A stretch of DNA of 64,000 nucleotides. Origin: Blasia pusilla (taxonomy: Eukaryota; Marchantiophyta; Marchantiopsida; Blasiales). Shown here one piece after another: positions 47,026 through 58,929 of the stretch (position 1 is its first letter; each line of letters begins with the position of its first letter). The notes beneath the pieces were generated by a model. It was not told the origin of the DNA. It worked only from the letters and a program-made list of their open reading frames with translations, and made no database searches. The DNA is taken from NCBI GenBank assembly GCA_050084515.1, contig CM114272.1:28582001-28646000 (forward strand), given 5' to 3'. The translations under genes were made by a program, and so were the position numbers.

Positions 47026-50000
47026 TCCTAAGGAAGATGCACACTGGTTCTCAATAGAAGAGAAAATGGGACTCAATTTATTGTGTGGAGCACAAGTGAG
47101 GTACCATTGGGTTTGCAAGAATTGCAAGCTAGTGTATCCTCACCATATGGGAGGACATGGGGTAGAAGAATTGCTAAAATTGAAGTCAGACGTTCACAAT
47201 TGAGAAATTTTTACAATGCAACGGATTTGACATGATTTGAAGAGGGGCAGGCTTCTCAATCTTGGTGGAGTTGCTCATACTAGAAGAAAATTATGGTTTT
47301 ATGACTCATCTGAGTCAATCCTATCATTCCACAACTAGGAATGACTGATGACTATTGTAGACACAAAAGCCAAGTCATTTACCTGTCATAACCCTTACAA
47401 CTAGAAGGGTTAGCGTACGTGGATGTTGGTATATGACTAAACTAGGGAGTTATGCTCCATGATTGCCATGTCATCAAGATGACATGGACCGAAAGCCACA
47501 TCATCACATAATATGGATGCTTGCTCATCGAATTATGTGGACTACAAACAAAATTTTTGGTAGTAATAGTTATAGCCACGTACGTAGTTGGAGTCATGAT
47601 GTAGGACTAGGCTAGTCATTTACCTTGTTTTGGCAAGGTTTGATCAGATGGTTTCTTATGAGAGGGAAATATGTGGCATGCTACAATTGCCATTTTGTTT
47701 ATATGACTCTAGGAGTCATTTGGCTAGTCCTCTCGCGCGTCTGATGTAGTGGATGATGTGACATGCTTAGTTATTTTTCAAGATTGAGTCATACTTGCAA
47801 ATTTATACCCATTTAGTTTTGTTCCTTATGACTCTCGGAGTCCTTTTTCCAGTCATCGTGTTGATAATTGACCAGGTGAGTCATTATTCAATCGTCCATA
47901 ACGACTCGATGTGTCATTGTCAATCATTTTTGTATTTTTATGAGTCATTTTCATGTGACTCGACCAGTCCTTTACATGTTCGTAGTCATAACATAATGAT
48001 TGTGTGAGTCATTGGAAACACTATTGTGTGTCATGGGCTATGACTAAGAGTAACTACTTAGGTCACCTAATAGTATATGATGGCTGATTTAGTCACAGAG
48101 GTTCAACCTTTTGAGTAAGTGAACTTAGAGTCATTGCAATAGAACTTGAAGGGCAAGATTGATCATTGAAAGCATTTCATAAAGAATGCAGGTTTACTCA
48201 ACAGAATTGAGATCATAACTACAAGAAAAGCATGAGTAGGAATCACATAGTTTTTAATATGCTTATACATGGCACAAGTTTCAAGATAACCAAATAAGCC
48301 ACATGCAAAACCTGTGAATGCGTTGTACTGAAAACATAGACTTATATAAAAGATTACACCCTTCCTATTAAGGATTAAGATGCTTCACACATAATTTTGG
48401 TCGAGTCTTGATAATAACCAAGGGATAACAACCCATATAGAGAAACTTGAAAATGCTCTTGAGTGGTACATAAGCAATGCAAATTTACTCAACAAAAGTA
48501 AGATCAAAACTTGATATGAAGAAATCATAACCTAGAGTTTAAGCATTTTTAAGAATCACTAAGTTTCTTAACATGCTCATATATGGCCAGAATGTTAACC
48601 ATTTAATCTGCACTCAAAACATAAGAAATTGCAGGTCTAAATTCAACTAGCTTCATATTCATGACACAAAACACCTATTGGATCACCTTCCTCATATGCA
48701 TCTCCGGCCAGAGAATGCTTGAGCCGAGTGAATCAGCAAAGGTCATTTGTGGAGGGTCATCAACCAGATTAGGTGTCCATCAGGGATGTTCTAGATCATA
48801 AAATTCCTTCAAATCCACTCGTACCATTCCCAACGGGACATTTTTTCCATGAAATTGCTCCTTTCCACCAAAGCCTAAAATAACTCCCGATCCAAGGATT
48901 GTCCTACTCAACTTTGGTTTAGTAAGTAGGACATTATCTCCAATTTGCAACTACAATAAAATAAAATAAAATTCAAGGTAAGTTTCCTACAATACATAGA
49001 TGGCGTTTATGTGCTATAGGGAAAAACTGAAGTACATATCAATTTACCTTACTGAATGACCATCCCCAATTTGGCATAATGTGCAAAAATCTCACAAGTC
49101 CTACACAATCAAATAGTTGTTCACACCGTTGTATATTAGTCATATGGGTACAAGAAGAGATGGTGTAAGCCAATTTATATGGATGTGAAGAGCTTAATGT
49201 GGTATGTTTTTTTGAAGAACCTGAACGTGTCTCACTTTCTTGATCATTTGTTGCATGAGGTTGTAGTCTTGATTTTCTCCTTTTTTTCGAAGGAGACTTT
49301 ATTTTCCTCTCCACACTTACACCGTCTTTGCACAGAAACATGATCAGCAAGGAAAGCTTCTGTTAGATGAATGTTTGTCTTATCATCATAAAAGAAATCT
49401 ATCATGTAAACAAGTTTAAATTCAAAACCCCTAGCAAGAGATAAAAGATTTTCCTTACGGTTAGGGTGCGGGATCAAGAGTTGAGCAATTAAGGATCAGA
49501 TTGTAGGGACAAAGTTCCTTAGACAATTCTGGTGAGTTAATCAATATCAATCGTAACTTGATTGATTGTGGGCAAGTCAGCAAGTGCGTGGGCACTTAGT
49601 TGCTGATTTTGAGTGAGGTACATGTGTGCTTGATTCTGGACCAAATCAGATGAATGTTGGGCAGGAGGGAAATCAAGCAAGAAGCGAATGTAAGGAGGGC
49701 ACAATGGTGTTCGATTGTGCAAGATTTTGTGAGATCTGAATTTGCAATTGGAACCTTTGCGAGAAATTGAGTCTGACGATGAAAACGAGACCAAAAATAA
49801 AGCCCATTTGAGGAGGATTCCAAAAATATTACTTGCAACGACATAGATTCCCTTAGATGAGCGAATCATCGGTGTGGAATGGGCAGAAGAACAGTGTTGG
49901 AGCTACTGTGCGAGGCATGGGAACTTAAGTTCTGATAGCCCTTATGTGGAAAAAGTGAGAAGAGGAGCTACTCACTCTATCAGATCTCAAGTTCCGATTC

Positions 50001-51519
50001 CCCTCGTTGATGAACGAGGTTCAGGCAAGGAAGAGGTTACGTGGTACAAATTTCCCTCAGACAGCGTAGAACAATGAAGTGAAGTGAGGAGGCAATTGGA
50101 ACTTCACTTCCAATTCAGCTCTTCAGTTGTGGGTCTTCTCTATAAGGAGGTGGAGATGATAGGAATGAGGTGATCGGAACTCTATTTCCCATTCCGCTCC
50201 TCAGTTGTGTTGGGTTCTCTCTACAGGGAGGTGGAGATGATAGTGAAGGCAATTGGAACTCAAGTTCTGATCCCCTTTGGCGCGGCCCAAGAAGTGAATT
50301 CGGCGAGATATTCTACAGCACAACATTCAGAGGAAGGAGAGAAGAATCAGAACTCAAGTTCCAATTCCACGGCTTCTCAAGTGGGGTGCATCTCTTCTTC
50401 AAGCGCGGCAAGAGGAAGGAGGAAGAATTGGAATTGTAGTTCCTATTCCGCGGCTTGTTCAAGTGGGCATGGCTCTTTCTATTAGGTGTGGCGCGGCATG
50501 GCGTGTGAAGTAGAGAGGGAGGAGTGAGCAAGTGGAACTCAAGTTCCAATTCTGTCATTCTTATGTGAAGTCAGGAAGGAAGGAGTGAGCCAAGAGCATT
50601 CGGAACTCAAGTTCCAATTCAGCACTCTTTTAGGCAAAGGATTTTTGGACGTCCAAGTTCCGAGCGAGTTGGAAAAGTGGCGCAACAATAAAAAACCAAG
50701 TTCCAATTGGGATGAGTCCGTCGCTCTTTTCTATCCTGCGGTAGTCTCTTTTGGTGCGGGCAAGAATCGGAACTCAAGTTCCAATTCCCACCTTGGTCTC
50801 TTGTGAGTCCAGCATTTGTGGCACGGCGCAAATCGAAACTCAAGTTCCCATTCCTATATGAGTCTAGCATAGCGAAGCGTGGCGGAGAAGTAAGTTGGAG
50901 GTGAGGCGGGTGAATCACGCGGCACAAATCATAACTCAAGTTCCCATTCCCATATGAGTTTGGCACATCGAAGCGTGACAGAGAAGTGAGCGGGAGGTGA
51001 GGCAGGTGAATCACGAGTATTCTCGGCGTTTAGTGGTTGCGAGGCGTGAGCAAGTCAGCTTGCTAGCGGGCATAAGGACTTGGCAAGCTAGTGTTGAGCC
51101 AGTTTAGCATAACTTCCAAGTTATCCATCCCAGTTCTATTCCTCCAAAGTGTGCTTAAGTGGAGAGTTCTTTTGCATGTTGTGTTACCTTCACACCCACA
51201 AGGAAGTGATGCCTAGTTATTGCACATAGGGGAATTTACTCACTTACCTTGATGGTTACGGAGATGTTTGAGGGGTAAGTTTTGGGTGACACACACATAT
51301 TGTTAGTGCGTTGGTAAGTGCACGGCACTACCGCAACAATTGTAGAGAACTTGGTGGGATGGATGTATACCACACTAGTCGGGAGTGACTTAGCGTGCGG
51401 GCTTTTTGCTGAGTGTTGATCTCAAGTGAGATAAGTGGGGGTGTGTCCACAATTTGGGCATTGTCTAGTGCAGAGCTAGTGGCTCAAGAGTGAGTTATAT
51501 TAGTTTACAGATTTTACCA
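47026..51519 (+). other. Region between A repeat and E2 gag (possible long leader)
   Basis: No intact gene. 47280-48140 is rich in ATGACTC/GAGTCAT motifs, and 49918-50960 in GGAACT..AGTTCC motifs. 48640-49480 (minus) holds a possible transposon-protein remnant. Short repetitive frames over the second array (NWNLSSDS-type) are by-products of the repeats. Confidence 0.5.
48640..49480 (-). pseudogene. Possible remnant of a plant transposon-associated protein
   Basis: The minus strand around 48950-48700 reads LQIGDNVLLTKPKLSRTILG, FGGKEQFHGKNVPLG, MVRVDLKEFYDL and, after a stop, TFADSLGSSILWPEM. The D-S-L-G-S..WP ending resembles C-terminal segments of proteins linked to plant CACTA/Mutator-like transposons, from memory. 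Frames further up (49350-49039, 49477-49244) are basic and Ser-rich and may be its other parts. The identification is weak. Confidence 0.35.
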
Positions 51520-52560
51520 CGGCGCACCCACAAAGTGTAGGGGAGAGTGGTAGTGGTAGAAGTGGCGGAGGATTTACATGGAGTAGGGCTAGGTATCGAG
51601 GGTTTCCACATGAGGAACCACCTCAACCACCAGTTGTAGTTTCTCCAGATCTAGAGGCGATGTTAGCGGATTTTGAGTTACGCGAGAGGCCACGGAGTGT
51701 CGCGAGTGTCGCCACACCTTTGTTTTGGGACATATATGATTGCGATACCTATGGGTCCACGAGGGGACCCCAACAATTCTCAGGCATGGTGGGAACCATC
51801 GAGTTGGATGATTTTATGGAGGATTTTGATAGTTGGTGTGATGCACAGAGGATGTGGAACCAGCAGAGATTTGACCCCTTCATAGCGTGGAAGGGACTTT
51901 TTCAGCATCTAGAGGGCCCTCCCATGGATGATTATCACGAGTTTTGGATTCCTCATGAAGCAAAGATTGAGGCGTGGAGACTATTTTGGTCTCCAGGATA
52001 TGTGTTCCTCACATGACGTGAGATGTATGATGTGTTGGCTATAGCAACACCCATTAACCGCACGGAGGAGACACTTGGAGGAGTTGTCGACCCGAGTCTT
52101 ACAAGTGGGACCAGCCAAGCGTTCAACCTATTGGTTGAGTTCTTGCGAGAGTTGGAGAGGAACTATCAAGGGGAGAGGACCGACAAGCTGAATTTGATTC
52201 ATGAGTTTTAGTGGGTAGCGGGAGAGAGTCTCCAAGAGGCCTATACATGGCTTAGAAAGTTGATTACAGCGACTCGTGATGCGATAGAGGCGTAAGTGGT
52301 TCTGTTTAGGTATGTGATGTTAGACCAGGAGTTTGGAAGAGGGTGCGGGATGCAACTCTCTTACATGTTGGTTTGCCTACTCTCAAGTATGTATTTTTGT
52401 TGGCGGAGCGTATTGAGCTTAACATACTTGAGGAGAGAGTTTGGATGACATGCGCATCATCTTCGAGGGAGACGACACGAGTGATGGTGTCTCCATCAAT
52501 TCCGCAGCGCATTACTCGAGATAGAGTCATGGGACCAAGGGCTACAGGAGGATAGAGGGA
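51520..52560 (+). pseudogene. E2 gag
   Basis: The gag core in the frame 51660-52016: GMVGTIELDDFMEDFDSWCD and FQHLEGPPMDDYHEFW, close to E1 gag. It continues in other frames with ERNYQGERTDKLNLIHEF and LQEAYTWLRKLI. No ATG fits the start; an ACG near 51521 at the position of E1's ATG suggests a mutated start. Zinc knuckles are not clearly preserved. The nucleocapsid region from 52570 is badly decayed. Confidence 0.8.
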
Positions 52561-54394
52561 GCCAGGACCATGACCAATTCAATCATACGCTAGGCAGTAG
52601 GGCTCAGGTATTTCTTGTTGGACGTGTGGAGGATCACATCGTTAGCGAGATTGTAGACAAGAGAGTGGAGTGCAGGCAACACCTTCAACTGTATTTTAGG
52701 TGGCCCAAGGGAGGCCACCCTTGCTTTAGTGTGATCATGCCAGAGATATGGGGACACATGTGAGAGATGTTTTGAGCTCTTTTCCGAGCTACACCTAGAG
52801 GGAGATCGAGGACCTAGAGGTGGCAGAGGACAAGGTGTAGGAGGTTGAGGACGTGGTGGAGGCAGGACCCCACCACCTACCAAAGCGAGTGTAGCACTTG
52901 CATCAGAGGTAGCTTTGGCAAGGATTTCTCCGTTCGAGCTGTTGAAGGCCTAGCAGGCATCTACATCAGGTGCAGGGGGCACGTCGACTTCTGGATCTGC
53001 TCAGGCCAAGGATATGGCGGGAGATCTAGGAGGTATGGGATTTTTGTGCATCATCGCAATGGTTATGAGAGGCACAATGAGAGCTTCTGAGCCACGAGGA
53101 TCCGATGTGGAGTTGGATTCCTATAGGGGAGAAGTTGGCAAGCAGGCTAGACTTCCCTAGTATTTTACATTGTCAGAGGCTCTCTAGACCCCATTGATGG
53201 TCCCTAGACAGACTTTGAGGAGTAATGTTGTCGGAGATGCCAATGCAATTAGAGGAGCGGGTGAGGCGAGTATGTCTACCAGGCCTATGCAGCATTCGAC
53301 ATGGCCTAGCACTTGCACGTTATGAGAGATGACGACGGCTTTGTGTAGCATCCCACTATTTATGGCCAGAGATTTGCTGACATGTGGAGCTCAACCTATT
53401 GAGGTTTTTTGCTTAGCGGCGATGCTTTGTGAGAGTGATGAGTTTGGTTCTTCTAGTGTTGAGACTCGCACAAGAGATGTGCCAGATGTATTCTTGGAGC
53501 ATGCGCTCGGGATGAGGACCATAGAGAGTTGGCATGCAGCAACGGCTAGAGTGGCGGAGTTGCTAGCTAGACCAACGACAGAGCGTGCATTTGTCTCACC
53601 AAGAGTTGTTGTCTTGGACAACCGAGATGGAGTTTTCCAGTTGGTTGCTCCGTCCAGAGTCGTGTATCGACCGTAGAGAGTGCTACTTGATTTAGGAGCA
53701 CAACCCCTTATGTTGGGGAAGGCAGCATGTGTAGCGATGGGATTGCGGTAGTGTGAGATCACTCCATGTCCATTCCAGATTGAAACTTCATTGGGAGGCA
53801 CATACTTGACACAATTCATAACTCGCGATGAAATTGCAATGAGGATTCAGCTCGATCATCCTACTGATAGTGTGATGGTGCGGATGCGAGCGGTTGTGAC
53901 ACTGGTCGAGTCTCATGATATTTTGGTAGGGGCTACCGTATTGTATCCTCTAGGGTTCACACTTGAATTTTGGGAGGAGACACCCTCCTATTGACCAGGT
54001 TGGCAGTCAAGTGAGGGACGAGCCAGTCACCTACCTGTGCAGTATGCTATAGGGAGACTTGATGGTTAACTTCAAGGGTCGACCACAAAAACTGTTGCTT
54101 ACTGTGGCACATTATGTTGGCTTGGAGATTTATTGGAGGGGAACACTAATGCAGAGGATAGTCATGAGGAGTGGCATGCAATGACGAGTATGGCTACATT
54201 TTTTGGCGATACTTCTTCAGCTTTGTGGGGAATGAGCATTGATTTGTAGAGGAGAGCATACGGGTTCGTGAGGCAAGCCTGGAGCCGAGCCTATGCTCTA
54301 GAGCGAGTCAAGACAGAGTTACCACGTGCTCTAGGAGTGGAGACATTGACACCCTTGGACACCACACCGATTGTGTGGCAGTATCTCGAGAAGG
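52561..54394 (+). pseudogene. E2 nucleocapsid/protease region and linker
   Basis: 53329-53676 matches the E1 pre-protease block (LTCGAQPIEVFCLAAMLCE; ERAFVSPRVVVLDNRDGVFQLV). The protease core VLLDLGAQPLMLGKA is near 53680. 53880-54000 gives VESHDILVGATVLYPLGFTLEFWEE. The linker then runs to the methyltransferase motif I. Stops interrupt it throughout. Confidence 0.75.
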
Positions 54395-55370
54395 GTGTAC
54401 ATATACTAGATCTCTTTTGAGGAATTAGTACAACTTTGGCAGCAGTGTTGCAGGCCTAAATACAAGTACAACAGTACTTAGTTGTTGAGAGGGATGAGAC
54501 TATACGTAGAGTCTCATTACATCATATGTTGAGACTAGTCAAGCAATATCCTCAGTTATTGCTAGTGTTTCCAGTAAGGGGGTATCAACATGTATTGCTG
54601 ACATTTTGTTGTTGGGGGCACGAGATTTGGATAGGGTTGGTTTGATACACTTGGTGGTGGCAAGGTGGCCATGTGAGGATCATTCTTTGGTGGGTTGGGG
54701 ACTTGGTTTGCAGGCCCCAAGGTCGACCATATTTTGGGAGATGTTGGAGTTCTTAGACACTTGCATACTACCCAAAGATGTTCCCCAGCCTACATTTTGG
54801 AGAACATCCCATTATTAGATGAGACTCAAGCTCGAGTGATGGAGAGTGTATATCAAGTACGGTCGTGGATAGAACCAGAGGTGATGTTGGATGCGGCGAG
54901 TGTTGGATTGCGCGCACAACATCCACGATTGTGGTGGACAAACCTTTTACCATCCGAGTTGCTAAGACAAGTTTATGATGCAGTCCAAATACCATCACTA
55001 CTTACAATGGATGTGATCTTGGATCCACGGCGACGATCTCAAGTTGTTACTCATGATGATGTACGTACCACCGTTGGTAGTAGCCAATCGGGTGGGTCAG
55101 TAGCGGGCAACATTGCCTACGTTGGTGAGTTTTCAGTTATCTCATGTTTTTTGCCATGGAGGACTAGACATGATATAGGATGAGTAGGCAGGTACACTAA
55201 TGGAGCCCAACACCGACAAGTGAGAGTGAGCTATGGGGTTCTCTATAGGTATGACGGTGGTGCCTACGATGGCAGAGGCATCCCGCATACAAATATTTGA
55301 TCAGGCTATGGACCTGAACTGTCTTACTTGGATGTTCACTCTTGGTTTAGTTGAGCAGAGACGGATGTGA
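54395..55370 (+). pseudogene. C5-cytosine methyltransferase domain, DNMT3-like, inside E2 pol
   Basis: Same motifs and slot as in E1: motif I GVHILDLF, a stop, GISTTLAAVLQA (54395 on), then a VQQYLVVERDE stretch, motif IV LIHLVVARWPCEDHSLVGW (catalytic Cys kept, the next Gln changed to Glu), motif VI TYILENIPLL, motif VIII DAASVGLRAQHPRLWWTNLL, a VILDPRRRSQVV segment, and motif X DQAMDLNCLTWMFTLG. It is pseudogenised by stops at motif I and elsewhere. Two diverged copies keeping the same domain between protease and RT show it is an inherited part of the element. Confidence 0.87.
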
Positions 55371-55639
55371 GAGACATCTGTGACATTACGTCCACTTTGC
55401 AGCGTAGTGTCTACCGGGACGGGTGAGATACTGGTTGGGGGCGCGATGGTGATGGAGAGGCATCAATGGGATTCATGGGATATGTCACGAGAGCATAGAG
55501 AGATGGGAGTTCATTTCGCTAATATAGGACATAGTGGAGTGCGTAGAGAGTTGGTGTTTGAGTTGGGAGCGCATATTTCTGCTCCAAAGGTTGCTAGTTA
55601 GCGACCACCACCCTCCTCTTCTCCAAAGGTCATGAGAGA

Positions 55640-57060
55640 CCTAGGTTGATAGGAGCAGAGAGGAGACGAGTGTTACAGTTCTTGTGCAGATGTAGGGACT
55701 GTTTTGCATTTAGTATGCACGACTTGGGTACGCTGAAGGGTCCAAGTATTTGGATCAAGTTGGATAGTGATATTCCTATCTTTTGACAACCCTACAAGTA
55801 TTCCAACATGGAGCGAGCCTTGATTCAGAGTAGGAGTTGAGACTTGGCTGACGTTGGACTGGTGGAGAGATCGCTTGGAGAGTATACATATGCCACAATT
55901 ATGTCGGAGAAGGAGGACATGCATGGCCAATAGACTGATAGGCGGATGTGTGGGGATTACCGGCCTATCAATCAGCATACGAAGGCCGATCGTTATGTTA
56001 TGCCTAATCCCGAGGAGATCTTTGATGCAGTGGGGCATGCAAGGATCTTCAGGTTTTTGGATCTCTATGGTGGCTATTATCAATTCCCCATCTGAGTGGA
56101 GGATAGGAAGAAGACGTCGTTTTGGGGGTTAGATCCTTTCGGGAAGGATAGTTTGTACCTATGGCGATTCTTACCATTTAGGTCGAAGAATGCCCCTGCG
56201 GGTTTTCAGCAAGTTATGGATAGGATTTTAGCTGGTTTGGATTATGTGAGATGTCATATCGATGACATTATTGTCTTCAGTGCTATGGTTGAGAAGCATG
56301 AGAGACATCTAGAGGAGGTGTTTTGACAATTGCAGTTACATGGGCTGAAGTTACATCCAGGCAAGTGGAGGTTCTTCCATGATCAGATCGAGTACCTTGG
56401 ACTCACCATTTATCCAAGGGGTGTGGAGTTCGACAAATGAAGATGGAGGCCATAGCGCGCATTCCCCGCCCTACAGATATGAGTCGAGTTTGAGCTTTCA
56501 TGGGATTGGCAAACTACTACCGACGGTACGTGAAGAGCTTTAGTGCGATTGAGAAGACACTAACTTTGCTTACTAGGTTGGACCTGGAGTGGTTTTGGGG
56601 AGATGATCAGGAGTGAGCATTTTGGGAGCTCCATGACAGGTTGACGTCCTCGCCCATTTTAAGGAGACCTAGGCGTGGTCGTCCGTTCCACTTACATACG
56701 GATTGGAGTATGTTGGGGTTAGGAGCGGTGCTCACTTAGAGAGATGATGAGGGGAAAGAGTCTGTAGTGGCATATGCGAGCCACTCGAACAACACTCTGG
56801 AGGAAAAATATAGTTCCTATCAAGGGAGGTGCTTAGGTGCAGTGTGGGCAGTGGCCCATTTTAGATGTTATTTGTTCCAGAACCCTTTCACGCTCATCAC
56901 AGATCATTAGCCACTCAGATGGTTGATGGAGTCTGATAAGCTTACATGGAAGCTTTCCAGATAGTCACTCTTGTTGAAGGAGTATGATTTTCATGTTGTC
57001 CATTTCCTAAGACATCTGAACCAAGATGCAGACGGGTTGAGCCGTAACCCATGCACGAGC
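55640..57060 (+). pseudogene. E2 reverse transcriptase and RNase H
   Basis: RQMCGDYRPIN near 55935, LDLYGGYYQFPI, EDRKKTSFWGLDPFGKDSLYLW, FQQVMDRILAGLDYVRC and the catalytic HIDDIIVFSA (56258 on, where E1 has YIDD), then GLANYYRRYVKSF-like and RNase H LHTDWSMLGLGAVLT and EEKYSSYQGRCLGAVWAV. It matches E1 block by block. Numerous stops, many of the CGA-to-TGA or TGG-to-TAG kind. Confidence 0.9.
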
Positions 57061-57399
57061 CAGAGCAATACGACTGGAGCGTAGTGGCATGATGAGAGTG
57101 ATGAGAAAATGGTGTCGGATTGGCACGCATTTTCCTATTTGTGTCTTTTGGGTATGTCAAGTTAGTAGGAGGCATCCACTCCAAGAGGGAGGTTGGATGG
57201 TGAGTCCTCAGATCTAGATGCTAGTGAGGAGTCAAAAGGGACAGGAGACATCCACGACGATGAGATGGTCGTGGAGTACCTTGGCATTGGTGTCTTAGCT
57301 AGCACTATGAGTGCTAGAGAGCGGAATCGAGTCCTATAGTAAGCCATGAGATTCAAGTGGGTGGGGACGCATGTGCTTTGAGTTTGGGAGGATGGACAA

Positions 57400-58900
57400 G
57401 TGTGGATGGTGCCGCATCCTTCGCAGCGAGCACAAGTCGTGAGACATGCTCATGAGGAGTTAAGGCATTTTGGAGTCAAGCGTATGTATAGCTTGATTCA
57501 GATTTAGTATTGGTGGCGTGGTATGCAGATTGATATTCAGTAGTTTGTAGCCAAATCCATTATATGTGATAGGGTGCAGGCATCGTTCAATGCACACTTG
57601 CATCCTTTACCAATCATGGGATTAGGGTATCGCTCGAGTTTGGACTTTGCAAGGCCTTTACTATTGACAGGATGCCATAGTCCGTATGTATTGGTCATGG
57701 TGGAGTACTTGTCCAAGTGGATTGAGTTGGTAGTGTTTCCGGATAGGTCGAGTGAAGGAACGATTTATGCATTTCTTGATAGAGTGCTTAGTCATTTTGG
57801 CGCACCAGTAGAGGTGTTGATAAACCAGGGTACTAAGTTTAGGGGTGACTTTCAAACCTTGTGTGATGAAGCCCTGATAGATCATCGTACGACTTCTTGA
57901 GATCATCCGAAGGTAGATGGTTTGGTAGAGAGAGTTGTTTAGACGGTGAAGAGAGGATTTTGCAAGTATGGACTATAGAGAGGACTCTTGGGAGATTGGG
58001 ATCTACAGTTATCATGGTTATTGTAGATCACAATTCATGAACCTATTTTTCTAGATTGCTCACATGGATTTCGTACCCATTGAAGCTGTCACACAACATT
58101 AAAGAGGCTATGATGCAATAATCTTTTTTGAATACGTACGACCCTTGTTTAGCGGAAAAACAAAAGACAAAGCGGATGCCTACCAAGCCAAGCATGGTTG
58201 TGTGACTTGAAGGACATAAGACAATGCGTATAGCTCACCGAAATATATTGCCATCTCCACCGACGGGATGCTCCTACTTCACCCTACGCCCCTAGAAACG
58301 GAGAGGGCTTGAAGTGTTCATCCCTCTGGTTATCGGGTAGCCGTGGCTTTTGAAAAAGGTAGGGCATGGGGTGGATCCGTTGTTATGTCAATAACAGCGT
58401 CGAAACCTTAGTCTGGTAATGACAACCCATCGATAGTGACTATACGCCGCCAGCCTTGGTTTTAGTAGTAACTTTCATTGATTCTACTACACTCCAAAAA
58501 AAAAAAAACTTCTTTTCTCAGTCTTCCATTTTCTTCCCTCTCATGTTGGTTGACCGTCTCCTTTTGTCTTCGCACTACATGCGTGCGGGCTTACCGCTTC
58601 AATCGGCACGCATTCTTGGCATCATTTTCACTGTATTTCTTGCTCTATGGAAGAGAGCCAAAGTTATCGTCGTCGATTCGACGAGATGATGTTGAGGTAC
58701 TAGACCTTGACGATCCAAACGTATGGGTGCAAGCATGTTCTCATCGGGCTGAGTTCTTTCGGAGAGTCTTTTGGAGAGAGCTCCTATGGCGTTTGAGAAT
58801 CTGGCTATCTCTCAGCATTGCAATACTCTTAGGTATGTGACTACACGTGGAGGAGGCTATTGACTAGGGATTCGGCGATTCCATCTTGGTGATTATGTCT
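57400..58900 (+). pseudogene. E2 integrase, interrupted by an insertion
   Basis: HHCC region near 57430-57570 (RHAHEELRHFGVK; IICDRVQASF). The core 57574-57900: SSLDFARPLLLTGCHSPYVLV, LSKWIELVVF, NQGTKFRGDF, where the usual TDxGxEF is altered. After DLQLSWL near 58010 the match stops and resumes at about 58579 with RHAFLASFSLYFLLYGREPKLSS and EVLDLDDPNVW. The 0.55-kb gap filler is foreign. Confidence 0.85.
58025..58578. mobile_element. Foreign insertion in E2 integrase, about 0.55 kb, with A-tract
   Basis: It has no counterpart in E1 integrase. It contains a 13-base A run at 58496-58508 and stretches unlike the rest of the element (CCACCGACGGGATGCTCC, GCGTCGAAACC). It could be a short retroposed sequence, but the A run is internal to the block and no clean target duplication was found. 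Confidence 0.5.
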
Positions 58901-58929
58901 TCCTACAAAAGATAGGACCAACAACATTG

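Noticed and set aside
47280-50960. CRISPR-like array
   Set aside because: The motifs are short, degenerate and irregularly spaced in plant nuclear DNA, with no cas genes.
50313-51014. Minus-strand frames with repeated NWNLSSDS text
   Set aside because: A by-product of the GGAACT..AGTTCC array, with no protein family recognised.
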